Shown one piece after another: positions 9,190 through 18,046 of a stretch of 64,000 nt of DNA. The notes under the pieces are model-generated. The model saw only the letters and a list, made by a program, of their open reading frames with translations, searched no databases and was not told where the DNA came from. Position 1 is the first letter of the stretch. The number at the start of each line of letters is the position of its first letter. The DNA is taken from positions 343,551-407,550 of the forward strand of contig NZ_QJKM01000006.1 of the NCBI RefSeq assembly GCF_003425685.1, in the 5' to 3' direction. Made by a program: the position numbers and the translations under genes. This stretch comes from Rhizobium terrae (GTDB taxonomy: Bacteria > Pseudomonadota > Alphaproteobacteria > Rhizobiales > Rhizobiaceae).

Positions 9190-11703
9190 ATGAAGACACA
9201 TGCACGGGCGGTGGTGATCGGCGGCGGCGTGGTCGGTGTTTCGACGCTCTATCATCTGGCCCGAAAGGGCTGGAACGACGCGGTGCTGATCGAGCGCAAG
9301 GAACTGACTTCCGGCTCGACTTGGCATGCGGCAGGCCTTCTGCCGCTTTTCAACCTCTCCTATTCGGTCGGCCAGTTGCATAAATATTCGGTGCGGTTCT
9401 ATCAGGAACTGCAGGAGGAGACCGGCATGAATGTCGGTTTCTCGAAGGTCTCCAACATCCGTCTCGCCCGTACCAAAGATCGCTGGGACGAATACATGTA
9501 TTATGCCGGGATTGCCGAGACGATCGGGGTCAAGGTGAACCTGCTCACGCCGGACCAGGTGAAGGAGATCTGGCCGCTCTGCGAGACCGACGGCCTGCTC
9601 GGCGCCATCCAGCATCCGGACGACGGGTATATCCAGCCGGCGGATCTCACTCAGGCGCTCGCCAAGGGTGCGCGTGATCGCGGCGCCACGATCTACCGCA
9701 ACACGACCGTCACGGCGATCGAGCAGCAGCCGGACGGCCTCTGGAAGGTGACCACCGACAAGGGCGAGATTACCGCCGAACACGTCATTTCCTGCACCGG
9801 CAATTTCGCCCGCAGGACCGGCGAGATGGTCGGCATCAATATCCCGGTCATTCCCGTCGAACACCAGTATATCGTCACCGAGCCGCATCCCGCAATCCAG
9901 GCGCGCAAGGCCCAGGGCCTGCCCGAAATGGGCGTGCTGCGTGAATCGGACAGCGCTTGGTACATGCGCGAGGAGGCCGGTGGTCTGATCCTTGGGCCCT
10001 ACGAAGTCGGCGCGCCCGTGTGCTACGTCGACGGTCCGTCCGACGAGAGCGAATACGAACTTTTTCAGGAAGATCTCGATCGGCTCATGCCGCATATCGA
10101 AGCGGCGATCGCCCGCGTCCCGGCCTTCGGCGACGTCGGCATCAAGAAAGTCTACAACGGTGCGATCGCCTACACACCGGACGGCAACCCGATCGTCGGC
10201 CCGGCGCCAGGCCTCAAGAATTTCTGGCTCAACGAAGGCCATTCCTTCGGCATCACCGCCGCCGGCGGCGCCGGCTGGCAGCTCGCCGAATGGATCATCG
10301 ACGGCGAACCGACCGTCGACCTAATGGGGGTCGATCCGCGCCGGTTCGGGCCTTACGCAACGGAAGGTTATCTCATCGCCAAGAACGAGGAAGCTTATTC
10401 CAACGTCTTCACCATGCACTATCCGGACGAGGAGCGGTCCGCTGCGCGGCCGCTGAAGACCACGCCGATCTACGACCGTCTCAAGGCGCTCGGCGGTGTG
10501 TTCGGATCGGTCTATGGCTGGGAGCGCGCCAATTGGTATGCGCCGGCCGGTTATGAAGTACCGAAGGATCAGCTAGGGGTCGGGGCCGACGTCATCACCA
10601 ATCACAACTACGCCGCTCCGCTGGAGGACGGTCGTATCGTCGAAAAATGGTCGTTCCGTCGTTCGAACTATTTCGAGCATGTGGGCAACGAGGTGAGACA
10701 CGTGCACGAGAATGTCGGCGTGCTCGACATGTCGCCCTTTGCCAAGATCGAGGTCTCCGGTCCCGGTGCGCGGACCTGGCTGGACTCGATCTTCGCCAAT
10801 GCCATTCCGAAAAAGCGCGGCCGCATAGCGCTCTGCCACATCCTGACGCCCGCGGGCGGCGTCAAGGCGGAGTTTACCGTCTACGAGTGGGCTCCCGGCC
10901 GTTTCTACATGGTTTCCGCCGGTGGCCTCGAAGCGCATGACCATGATCTCCTTTATCGCCTGGCGCCGAAGGACGGCGGCGTCATCCTGCAGCCGATCAC
11001 CCAGAAATATGGGGTATTGGTTCTCGCCGGCCCGAAATCGCGTGATCTGCTCAGGAAGCTGACCCGCACCAGCCTGGACAACAAGGATTTCCCCTGGTTG
11101 ACGGCAAAGCAGATTTCCGTCGGCGTGGCGACCGCCCATGCGCTGCGGGTCAATTTCATCGGCGAACTCGGTTGGGAACTGCATCACCCGATCGAGATGC
11201 AGACCTATATCTTCGACAGGCTGATGGAAGCGGGCGCCGAGTTCGGCATCAGGCCGTTCGGCATCCGCGCCATGAACGCCATGGCAGTCGAGAAATCCTA
11301 TCGCAACATGGGCCGCGAACTGTCGATCGAATATAACGCCTATGAGTCGGCTCTCGATCGCTTCATTCGCCCGGAAAAGTCCTTCATCGGCCGCGATGCA
11401 TTGCTGGCCTACAAGGAAAAGGGCCTGAAGTGGAATTTCGTGACGCTGGTGGTCTCCGGCAACAACGATGTCGATGCGCGCGGGTCCGAGGCGATCTACA
11501 ACGAGGACGGGGAACTCGTCGGCCGGGCCACGGGCGGCGGCTTCGGCTGGCGTATCGGCAAGTCCGTGGCGCTCGCCATGGTCAAGCCGGATTATGTCGC
11601 GGCCGGCACCAGACTGAAGATCAAGATACTCGGTACCCGCTACGATGCGACGGTCGTGCCCGAAAGCCCCTTCGATCCGGACAACGCGGTGCTGCGTGCC
11701 TGA
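9190..11703 (+). CDS. FAD/GcvT-type demethylating dehydrogenase (dimethylglycine or sarcosine dehydrogenase-like)
   Basis: 837 residues in two parts. Residues 8-400 are a DAO-type FAD domain, with the Rossmann motif VVIGGGVVGVS and His46 in SGSTWHAAG, the residue that binds FAD covalently in dimethylglycine and sarcosine dehydrogenases. An FAO_M-like linker leads to a C-terminal GcvT domain (about 430-837) that captures the released C1 unit on tetrahydrofolate. The expected reaction is oxidative N-demethylation of dimethylglycine or sarcosine to 5,10-methylene-THF. Sequence alone does not separate the two substrates. Transfer genes for betaine methyl groups lie 6-20 kb downstream, which favours dimethylglycine. 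A terminator follows. Confidence 0.85.
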   Translation: MKTHARAVVIGGGVVGVSTLYHLARKGWNDAVLIERKELTSGSTWHAAGLLPLFNLSYSVGQLHKYSVRFYQELQEETGMNVGFSKVSNIRLARTKDRWDEYMYYAGIAETIGVKVNLLTPDQVKEIWPLCETDGLLGAIQHPDDGYIQPADLTQALAKGARDRGATIYRNTTVTAIEQQPDGLWKVTTDKGEITAEHVISCTGNFARRTGEMVGINIPVIPVEHQYIVTEPHPAIQARKAQGLPEMGVLRESDSAWYMREEAGGLILGPYEVGAPVCYVDGPSDESEYELFQEDLDRLMPHIEAAIARVPAFGDVGIKKVYNGAIAYTPDGNPIVGPAPGLKNFWLNEGHSFGITAAGGAGWQLAEWIIDGEPTVDLMGVDPRRFGPYATEGYLIAKNEEAYSNVFTMHYPDEERSAARPLKTTPIYDRLKALGGVFGSVYGWERANWYAPAGYEVPKDQLGVGADVITNHNYAAPLEDGRIVEKWSFRRSNYFEHVGNEVRHVHENVGVLDMSPFAKIEVSGPGARTWLDSIFANAIPKKRGRIALCHILTPAGGVKAEFTVYEWAPGRFYMVSAGGLEAHDHDLLYRLAPKDGGVILQPITQKYGVLVLAGPKSRDLLRKLTRTSLDNKDFPWLTAKQISVGVATAHALRVNFIGELGWELHHPIEMQTYIFDRLMEAGAEFGIRPFGIRAMNAMAVEKSYRNMGRELSIEYNAYESALDRFIRPEKSFIGRDALLAYKEKGLKWNFVTLVVSGNNDVDARGSEAIYNEDGELVGRATGGGFGWRIGKSVALAMVKPDYVAAGTRLKIKILGTRYDATVVPESPFDPDNAVLRA

Positions 11704-11753
11704 TGTCCTCCGGCAGGGCTATATCCGGCTAAAAGTAAGAAATCATTGACGTT

Positions 11754-11785
11754 AACGGGCGGTCTTCAAGCCGCCCGTTCTATTT
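11754..11785 (+). terminator. Terminator after the FAD/GcvT dehydrogenase gene
   Basis: A perfect 9-bp stem AACGGGCGG/CCGCCCGTT (11754-11762 and 11771-11779) with an 8-nt loop is followed by TCTATTTC. It sits 50 nt past the stop codon. Confidence 0.7.
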
Positions 11786-11876
11786 CGGGACCGGAGGCGC
11801 CCCCGATTAACGGTTCTGCAAATCGTTTGCATTACGGATGTTCCAGAGGGGATAATATCTGATCGATAGGGGCACC

Positions 11877-12725
11877 ATGACATTCCTCGGCATTTCCGGG
11901 ATGCAGTATTCCGGCCAATCACTGGCAGACTCCCGCATCCTGCTTGCGGAGGATTCCAACGTCTTCACCTCGATGATCGGCACCCGTCTCAAGGAGCTGT
12001 TCGGTATCAGCGTCGAAATCTGCCGGAATTTCGAGGATTTGCAGCTTGCCTACGACCACTCCTCGGAGCCGGTGACGCTGGCGATCTCCAATATCAACCT
12101 GCCTGGCGCCGAAAACGGCGAGGCCTTGGAATACCTGGTCGATCTTTCGATCCCGACGATCGTTTTTACCGGCACGTTCCATCAGGAAACGCGCGACAAG
12201 CTTCTCGCCAAGGACATCGTCGACTACATCCTGAAGGACAATGTCTTTGCGGTGGAGATGCTGGCCGAATCGGTTTGCCGTTTCCTCACCAACCACCGAC
12301 ATCACGTGTTGATCGTCGACGACAGCCCGACTGCGCGGGCGCTGCTTTCGAGCCGCCTGAAGCGCTACAATTTCCGCGTCAGCGTCGCCGAGAGCGGAGC
12401 CAGAGCCCTTGAGATTCTCAAGAAGAGCCCGGATATCGGCCTCGTCGTCACCGACTACAACATGCCCGACATCGATGGTTTCGAACTGACGCGCCGCATC
12501 CGTTCGGTGCGCGGCTCCCACGAACTCAGGATCATTGGTGTGTCGTCCTCCTCGAACCGGCTGCTTTCAGCCCGTTTCCTGAAGGCCGGCGGCAACGACT
12601 TCATGCTGAGGCCCTTCATCGACGAGGAATTCTACTGCCGCGTCAATCAGAACCTGGATACGCTGATCCAGATCTGGTCGATGCAGGCCAAGCGTCCCGA
12701 GTCGGTGGTCAAGAGCGTCGCCTGA
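11877..12725 (+). CDS. Tandem-receiver response regulator (REC-REC)
   Basis: 282 residues. Two CheY-like domains lie in a row. The first (about 19-135) has the acidic AED pocket but Asn72 where the phospho-acceptor Asp should be (SNINLPG), so it should not be phosphorylated. The second (about 142-265) has DD148-149 and Asp193 in VTDYNMPD, though Arg245 stands in place of the conserved Lys (FMLRPF). There is no output domain. A GGDEF gene begins 16 nt downstream, so the pair rebuilds the REC-REC-GGDEF order of PleD on two polypeptides. Co-transcription and a partnership are inferred from spacing. Confidence 0.85.
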   Translation: MTFLGISGMQYSGQSLADSRILLAEDSNVFTSMIGTRLKELFGISVEICRNFEDLQLAYDHSSEPVTLAISNINLPGAENGEALEYLVDLSIPTIVFTGTFHQETRDKLLAKDIVDYILKDNVFAVEMLAESVCRFLTNHRHHVLIVDDSPTARALLSSRLKRYNFRVSVAESGARALEILKKSPDIGLVVTDYNMPDIDGFELTRRIRSVRGSHELRIIGVSSSSNRLLSARFLKAGGNDFMLRPFIDEEFYCRVNQNLDTLIQIWSMQAKRPESVVKSVA

Positions 12726-12741
12726 CCCCGAGGAAATTCGC

Positions 12742-13350
12742 ATGCCCTATCTTCAGAGCCAGCATTTTCGCGACACGGAACGTCTGGCCTATGGCTGGGC
12801 TGCACCTTCGCCGGTGCAGATGGAAGCAGCGAATCTGACGGCCGATCCGCTGACGGGATTCCCCAACCTCAAGGAGTTTTATCGGCTTGGACCTCCCATG
12901 ATCGCAGAATGCCTGACGGAGGAAACGCCCTGCGCCGTGGCGATCATCGATATCGACCACTTCCGGCGACTGAACGACAGTCACAGCGAGGAAATGGTCG
13001 GCCGGGTGCTGAAGGCGATCGCCGGAAAGCTCAGCGCGGCCTGTGCCGGCAGGCGCCATCTGCTGGCGCGTCTCGGTGACGAGGAGTTCGGCTTGATGGT
13101 CGTCGGCCTCGACGGCGCCTCGGCCACGGCATTGTGCGAAAAGCTGAGGCTGGAGATCGCCGCCATGCGGATGGAGGGCGGCAACACCGATTTCTCGATC
13201 ACCGTCTCCATCGGGCTGGCGGATGTGTACGGTCCGGAAAATTTCGACAATTACCTCAACGCCGCCGAACAATTCCTATTCATGGCCAAGAACTACGGCC
13301 GCAACCAGGTTTTTTCGGATCACACGATCGTTTTGCAGGCGGCCGACTGA
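12742..13350 (+). CDS. GGDEF-domain protein with altered signature (GDEEF)
   Basis: 202 residues. A short N-terminal stretch is followed by one GGDEF domain from about residue 33 (DPLTGFPNLKEF). The metal-binding IIDIDHFRRLND segment is intact, but the active loop reads R-L-G-D-E-E-F (110-116), so the second Gly of GGDEF is Asp113. That Gly normally contacts GTP, so diguanylate cyclase activity is doubtful; weak activity or a GTP/c-di-GMP sensing role are alternatives. GAGGAAA precedes the ATG. It is almost certainly co-transcribed with the REC-REC gene. Confidence 0.8.
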   Translation: MPYLQSQHFRDTERLAYGWAAPSPVQMEAANLTADPLTGFPNLKEFYRLGPPMIAECLTEETPCAVAIIDIDHFRRLNDSHSEEMVGRVLKAIAGKLSAACAGRRHLLARLGDEEFGLMVVGLDGASATALCEKLRLEIAAMRMEGGNTDFSITVSIGLADVYGPENFDNYLNAAEQFLFMAKNYGRNQVFSDHTIVLQAAD

Positions 13351-13380
13351 ACCGCCGCCCTTGGTCTGAACCGCTTCCGC

Positions 13381-14409
13381 TCAGACGACCACGCCGGTCC
13401 GCGACGTGTTCATGTTGAGCTTGCGTTCGGCGCGCTCCTGCTGGGGCGAGCGGTTATAGACCTCGCGATAGCATTTCGAGAAATGCGAGGCGGAGACGAA
13501 ACCGCAGGCGACCGCCACCTCGACGACCGGCATGGAAGATTGCACCAGCAGGTGACGAGCCCGATCCAGCCGGATTTCCAGGTAATAGCGAGCCGGCGAG
13601 CGGCCCATTTCCTGGCGGAACAGACGTTCTATCTGGCGGCGGGAGAGCCCGGCATCGTCGGCGATCTCCACCAGCGACAGCGGCTCGGACAGATTGTTTT
13701 CCATCAGTTCGATGATCGACAGAACCTTGGCGTTCTGCACGCCGAGGCGTGCACGCAACGGCAGGCGCTGTCGGTCATGCGGGTTGCGCACCCGGTCCGT
13801 CAACTGCTGCTCGCAGACGCGGTTGACGAGGTTTTCGCCGAAATCCTGGCCGATCAGGTTCAGCATCATGTCGAGCGAGGCCGTGCCGCCGGCGCAGGTG
13901 TAGAGGTTCGAATCGACCTCGTAGAGGTCCGCATAGACTTCCGCCTGCGGGAAGGCTTCCGCAAAACCCGGCAGGTTTTCCCAGTGGATCGCGCAGCGCT
14001 TGCCGTTGAGCAGGCCGGCCTGGGCGAGCACGTGCGCGCCGGTGCAGAGGCTGCCGACCGCGATGCCGCGATTGTAGGTCTCGCGCAGCCAGGCGTTGAC
14101 GGACTTGTTGTGGAATTCCTCGACATAGATGCCGGAGCAGACCAGAACCATATTCGGCCGGTTCTCGCCGGAAAGGTGGCGGCGCTCGTCGGCCAGCGAG
14201 GAGTTGACCTCGAGGCCGATGCCGCTCGATGAATAGACCTTCTCGCCGTCGGCGGAACAGAGACGCCACGTATAGGCCGAATAACCGAGCATCCGGTTGG
14301 CGATGCGCAAGGTTTCGACGGCTGCCGCAAACGGCAGCATGGTGAAATGCGGAACGAGGAAGAAGACGAGGGAACGCTTCTTCGCCGGGCTTTTGCTCAT
14401 CAAGTCCAT
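13381..14409 (-). CDS. GlxA/GbdR-type transcriptional regulator (DJ-1/PfpI + AraC HTH)
   Basis: 342 residues. The N-terminal glutamine-amidotransferase-like domain (about 15-185) has the nucleophile-elbow-like segment VGSLCTGAHVLAQAGLL. The C-terminal AraC/XylS domain has two helix-turn-helix units (LVEIADDAGLSRRQIERLF and VVEVAVACGFVSASHFSKCY). This architecture includes GbdR of Pseudomonas, which senses glycine betaine and dimethylglycine and activates their catabolism. The local gene content makes a similar role likely but unproven. The start at 14409 is preferred to 14439 because AAGGGGAAG lies about 8 nt before it. A perfect TGCGACA/TGTCGCA inverted repeat lies about 120 nt upstream. Confidence 0.8.
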   Translation of the reverse strand: MDLMSKSPAKKRSLVFFLVPHFTMLPFAAAVETLRIANRMLGYSAYTWRLCSADGEKVYSSSGIGLEVNSSLADERRHLSGENRPNMVLVCSGIYVEEFHNKSVNAWLRETYNRGIAVGSLCTGAHVLAQAGLLNGKRCAIHWENLPGFAEAFPQAEVYADLYEVDSNLYTCAGGTASLDMMLNLIGQDFGENLVNRVCEQQLTDRVRNPHDRQRLPLRARLGVQNAKVLSIIELMENNLSEPLSLVEIADDAGLSRRQIERLFRQEMGRSPARYYLEIRLDRARHLLVQSSMPVVEVAVACGFVSASHFSKCYREVYNRSPQQERAERKLNMNTSRTGVVV

Positions 14410-14524
14410 GCAGTCTTCCCCTTCGCCATGGCCGTACATCGCGGCCTGCTTCTACTTCAAAAGCGACACTGGCACGAAAAAAGACAGGGGTGAAGGACTT
14501 TTGGCGACGAGCCGATGATATTTT

Positions 14525-14544
14525 TGCGACATCGACGTGTCGCA
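14525..14544. promoter_or_regulatory. Perfect TGCGACA-N6-TGTCGCA inverted repeat upstream of the GlxA-type gene
   Basis: Two 7-bp arms (14525-14531 and 14538-14544) are separated by six bases. The repeat is 116-135 nt before the regulator start codon. On the minus strand it is followed by A residues, not T, so it does not look like a terminator for the DUF1127 gene. It is proposed as an operator, possibly autoregulatory. Confidence 0.5.
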
Positions 14545-14653
14545 GGCATGTGCGGCGGCGAAAAGCTGGACAGAGCGGAGATCGGCTGGAGGCTACATGG
14601 CCCGCAGAACATTACAATCGGCGGACCATGTTCGGGAGGATATTCGCATAGGC

Positions 14654-14863
14654 TTATTTGCGGTGCGTGGCCACGTCCGTCGTCGGCCAGCCGATATCCT
14701 TGCGAATTTCCGGATCGAGGCCTTCGAGCATTCTCTCCGTCTGGCGGCGACGCCATTGATCGCGAAGCTTCAGGATCGGCAGAAGGGCCGAGCTGGGGAA
14801 CGAGGCGAACGAGGACGACTGATGCCGCGAGCGGTCGCTCTCCTGATAGGTGATCATGGTCAT
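14654..14863 (-). CDS. DUF1127 (YjiS-like) small protein
   Basis: 69 residues. The C-terminal half is a classic DUF1127 segment: LRDQWRRRQTERMLEGLDPEIRKDIGW. These short Arg-rich proteins are common in Rhizobiales; some have been linked to RNA turnover or phosphate and carbon metabolism, and some are controlled by the LysR protein VtlR/LsrB. AAGGAG lies 9 nt before the ATG. It is divergent from a LysR gene with 224 nt between the start codons. Confidence 0.85.
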   Translation of the reverse strand: MTMITYQESDRSRHQSSSFASFPSSALLPILKLRDQWRRRQTERMLEGLDPEIRKDIGWPTTDVATHRK

Positions 14864-15024
14864 GACAGTTCTCCTTGGGTCTTCATTTGAGGGGTTTCAT
14901 GGCAGCGCAGACTGGGAGAATGAGCGCCACCAATCCATCAATCAATCGAATGCATGGAATGCGTCTCATGAAATTATGTTGCGTATCGACGCCTGCTTCC
15001 GATGGTTTGGACTATGCTCCGTAT

Positions 15025-15054
15025 TTGACATTCAATCAAACGAAATGATATGGT
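15025..15054 (+). promoter_or_regulatory. Promoter of the LysR gene with an embedded T-N11-A operator
   Basis: A consensus -35 TTGACA (15025-15030) is followed after 18 nt by TATGGT as the -10. The spacer contains ATCA-N7-TGAT (15035-15049), a perfect dyad that fits the LysR-type T-N11-A rule. It lies about 40 nt before the LysR start codon in the divergent region shared with the DUF1127 gene. Autoregulation is inferred. Confidence 0.55.
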
Positions 15055-15087
15055 CTTTAAGTTCAGATTTTTTGAATGGAGACTGTC

Positions 15088-15984
15088 ATGACCATTCCGT
15101 TCCGTCCGCCGCTGCCGCTGCTCGACAACGACGTGCTGCGCACATTCGTGGCGATTGCCGAGACCGGCAATTTCTCGACCGCCGCCGATGCGGTGCTGCG
15201 CACCCCCTCGGCCGTTTCGATGCAGATCAAGAAACTCGAAGAGCAGTTGAAGACCACGCTCTTCCTGCGCGATGCCCGTTCGGTGTCGCTCACCCAGCAT
15301 GGCGAAATGCTGCTCTCATACGCGCGGCGCATGCTGGCGCTCTCCAACGAGGCCGTGTCGCGCTTCGTGATGCCAGAGCTTTCCGGCGTCGTGCGCCTCG
15401 GTGCGCCGGACGACATCGCCGAGCGGCTGCTGCCGAAGGTGCTCAAGGATTTCGGCGAGAGCTTTCCGGGCATCATGGTCGATGTCACCGTCGACATGAG
15501 CCTCGCGCTGAGGAAGCGGATGGACGAGCAGAGGCTCGACCTGGCGCTGATCAACTGCGCGACGCGGCCGTTCCCGACGGTCGGCGAGATCATTCATACG
15601 GAAAGGCTTGTCTGGGCAGGCGCCAAATGCGGAACCGCCTATCTGCGCGATCCGCTGCCGATCTCCATTTGGGAAGACGGCTGCATCTGGCGCCAGGATG
15701 CCATCGCGCAGCTCGAAAAGCACAAGCGGACCTATCGGGTCGCCTATGCCAGTGCGCACACGATGGCGCAGCGCGCGGCCGTCCTTTCCGACCTGGCGAT
15801 CGCGCCGTTCCCGCGCTCCTATGTCACCGAGGACATGCAGGTGCTGGGGCCTAAGGAAGGCCTGCCGGAACTGATCAGCTTCGACATCCGTCTTTTGACC
15901 GCACCCCAGCTTTCGATCCCCGCCAAGGCGGTGGCCGAAAGCATCCGCGAATCCTTCGGATCGCTGGTCGCTGCCGCCGCCTAG
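15088..15984 (+). CDS. LysR-family transcriptional regulator
   Basis: 298 residues. The winged helix-turn-helix is at residues 12-75 (TFVAIAETGNFSTAADAVLR...AVSMQIKKLEEQL), followed by a periplasmic-binding-like sensor domain with single Cys in ALINCATRP, AGAKCGTAY and DGCIW. ATG 15088 has GGAG at 7-nt spacing; ATG 15076 lacks a site. Divergence from a DUF1127 gene recalls VtlR/LsrB of Brucella, Agrobacterium and Sinorhizobium, which activate DUF1127 genes and a small RNA. That identity is a guess. Its end overlaps the convergent reactivase gene by 4 nt. Confidence 0.85.
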   Translation: MTIPFRPPLPLLDNDVLRTFVAIAETGNFSTAADAVLRTPSAVSMQIKKLEEQLKTTLFLRDARSVSLTQHGEMLLSYARRMLALSNEAVSRFVMPELSGVVRLGAPDDIAERLLPKVLKDFGESFPGIMVDVTVDMSLALRKRMDEQRLDLALINCATRPFPTVGEIIHTERLVWAGAKCGTAYLRDPLPISIWEDGCIWRQDAIAQLEKHKRTYRVAYASAHTMAQRAAVLSDLAIAPFPRSYVTEDMQVLGPKEGLPELISFDIRLLTAPQLSIPAKAVAESIRESFGSLVAAAA

Positions 15985-18014
15985 TCGCGGCTTCTGCGAC
16001 GCCGGCGGCCGCCTTCACCGGAGGCGTCCGCAATCACCTTGCGCTCGGGCAGGGTGACGACCGTGCTCAGCTGCGGGAAAGCGTCGACCTTGTTGGGCAA
16101 GGCCATGGCAGCCACGAAATGCTCCTGAAATTTCGGCTCCAGTGCCGTCTCGATCTTTTCGATCTTCCGCACCGTGTCCTCGATCTCGCGACGATAGCCC
16201 CGGTTCAGCAGGCACATGCGCGCGCCGGTTCCGGCCGCGTTGCCGACGGATTTGACGCGGGCGAGATCGCAATCGGGAATGAGTCCCAGCACCATCGCAT
16301 ATTTCGGATCGATGAAGGTGCCGAATGCGCCGGCAAGCCCGATGCGGTCGACATTGCCAATACCCTGCTTGTCCATCAGCAGCTTCACGCCGGCATAAAG
16401 AGCTGCCTTGGCCAATTGGATGGCGCGGATGTCGTTCTGAGTCACCGTGATGCGTTGCTCGCCGTCGTGGACCAGATAGGAGAAGGTGCGCCCGTTTGGC
16501 AGGATGCGCGGGCTACGCGCGGCCAGCGAACCGTCCACGACGCCGTCTTCCGAGATGATGCCGGCGAGATACATTTCGGCCACGACCTCGATGATGCCGG
16601 AGCCGCAGATTCCGGTGACGCCGGTCGCAGCGGCGCCTTCGGCAAAGCCGGTTTCGTCCGACCAGGGCTCGACCCCGATGACCCGGAAACGCGGCTCCAG
16701 CGTCTCGGGATCGATTCGGACGCGCTCGATGGCGCCCGGAGCAGCCCGCTGACCGGAGGAGATTTCCGCGCCCTCGAAAGCCGGGCCGGTCGGCGAGGAG
16801 GCGGCCACGACGCGGGCGGAATTGCCGAGCACGATTTCCGCATTGGTGCCGATGTCGACCATCAGCATCATCTCGTCCTGACGGTGCGGGCCTTCCGAGA
16901 GGGTGGCGGCCGCGGCATCGGCGCCCACATGGCCGGCAATGCAGGGCAGCACATAGGCGCGGGTGCCTTCGTTCATCGGCAGGCCGATATCGGCGGATTT
17001 CACGTCGACCGCTCCGGAGACCGCCAGAGCGAAGGGCGCGCCGCCGAGTTCGGTCGGGTCGATGCCGAGGAAGAGGTGGTGCATGATCGGATTGCCGACG
17101 AAGACGCTGTCGAGAATATCCGTGCGCGAAACGCCACCTTGCTCGCACACCCTGTCGATCAGGCCGTTCAGTGCCTCGCGCACGGCCGCCGTCATCGCCT
17201 CGCGCCCGTCCGGGTTCATCATCACGTAGGAGACGCGGCTCATCAGGTCTTCGCCGAAGCGGATCTGCGGGTTGGACGTGCCGGCGGAGGCAACCGTGCG
17301 GCCCGAAAGCAGCGAGGAAAGATGCATGGCGATGGTCGTAGAACCGATGTCGCAGGCGATCCCGTAAGCCTCGTTCTTGAGACCTGGATAAAGGGCGATC
17401 AGGCGAGGGCGATCGTCATCGCGATCCCGATGGATCGCCGCCGTCACCTTCCACTCGCCCTTGCGGAGGATCTGTTGGACCTTGGGAATGAGATGGAAAT
17501 CGACATCGATTTCATCGAAATGCCAGTCGGCGGCGAGTGCCGCCTTCAGCCGGTCGAGGTCGCCGAGCGGCTTTTCCATGTCGGGCTCTTCAACCTCGAC
17601 ATAACACATGCGGACCGCGGCATTGCGATCGAAGACGCGTTCGTCGGCCGCCTTGCGCACCACCTGCGCGTTGATCACCGTATCCTGCGGCACGTCGATG
17701 ACGAGATCGCCGAGGATCTGCGCCGAGCAGGAGAGGCGGCGTCCTTCGGGAAGGCCGCGCACGCGGTCGTACCGTTCTTCCTTCGGACCAACGGGCGAGA
17801 GATGATCGTCGGAGGAGGTGATGCCATGCTTGGCGAAATTACCCTCCTGCACCGACACCTGACAGCGCCCGCAGGTCGCCCGGCCGCCGCAGACGCTCTC
17901 CACATAAACGCCGAGCTGGCGCGCGGCATCCAGCACCGGCGTGCCGACCGGAAACCGGCCGCGCTTGCCGGACGGCATGAAGAGGACAAGGGGATGGGCG
18001 GTGTTGGCGTTCAT
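15981..18014 (-). CDS. Corrinoid-protein reactivase, 2Fe-2S + ASKHA/DUF4445 (RACE/RamA-like)
   Basis: 677 residues. An N-terminal 2Fe-2S ferredoxin domain has Cys42, Cys48, Cys51 and Cys96 (VCGGRATCGRC...RLSCSAQ). The rest is an ASKHA-type ATPase domain: YGIACDIGSTTIAMHL, FVGNPIMHHLFLGI, VDIGTNAEIVLG and GLAGAFGTFIDP. The family couples ATP use to reduction of inactive Co(II) corrinoid proteins back to Co(I), serving methyltransferase systems. Bacterial members carry 2Fe-2S at the N-terminus, as here, in place of the C-terminal clusters of archaeal RamA. It ends in an Arg-rich tail (SGEGGRRRRRSRD). It is 32 nt behind the methyl-THF methyltransferase, in one operon. Confidence 0.85.
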   Translation of the reverse strand: MNANTAHPLVLFMPSGKRGRFPVGTPVLDAARQLGVYVESVCGGRATCGRCQVSVQEGNFAKHGITSSDDHLSPVGPKEERYDRVRGLPEGRRLSCSAQILGDLVIDVPQDTVINAQVVRKAADERVFDRNAAVRMCYVEVEEPDMEKPLGDLDRLKAALAADWHFDEIDVDFHLIPKVQQILRKGEWKVTAAIHRDRDDDRPRLIALYPGLKNEAYGIACDIGSTTIAMHLSSLLSGRTVASAGTSNPQIRFGEDLMSRVSYVMMNPDGREAMTAAVREALNGLIDRVCEQGGVSRTDILDSVFVGNPIMHHLFLGIDPTELGGAPFALAVSGAVDVKSADIGLPMNEGTRAYVLPCIAGHVGADAAAATLSEGPHRQDEMMLMVDIGTNAEIVLGNSARVVAASSPTGPAFEGAEISSGQRAAPGAIERVRIDPETLEPRFRVIGVEPWSDETGFAEGAAATGVTGICGSGIIEVVAEMYLAGIISEDGVVDGSLAARSPRILPNGRTFSYLVHDGEQRITVTQNDIRAIQLAKAALYAGVKLLMDKQGIGNVDRIGLAGAFGTFIDPKYAMVLGLIPDCDLARVKSVGNAAGTGARMCLLNRGYRREIEDTVRKIEKIETALEPKFQEHFVAAMALPNKVDAFPQLSTVVTLPERKVIADASGEGGRRRRRSRD

Positions 18015-18046
18015 TCTATCGGTTCACGCGGGATTCATGGCCGGTT

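Noticed and set aside
11877..13350. A frameshift joining the REC-REC and GGDEF genes into one PleD.
   Set aside because: The GGDEF gene has its own GAGGAAA site and ATG, and the 16-nt gap with a clean stop looks like two normal genes.
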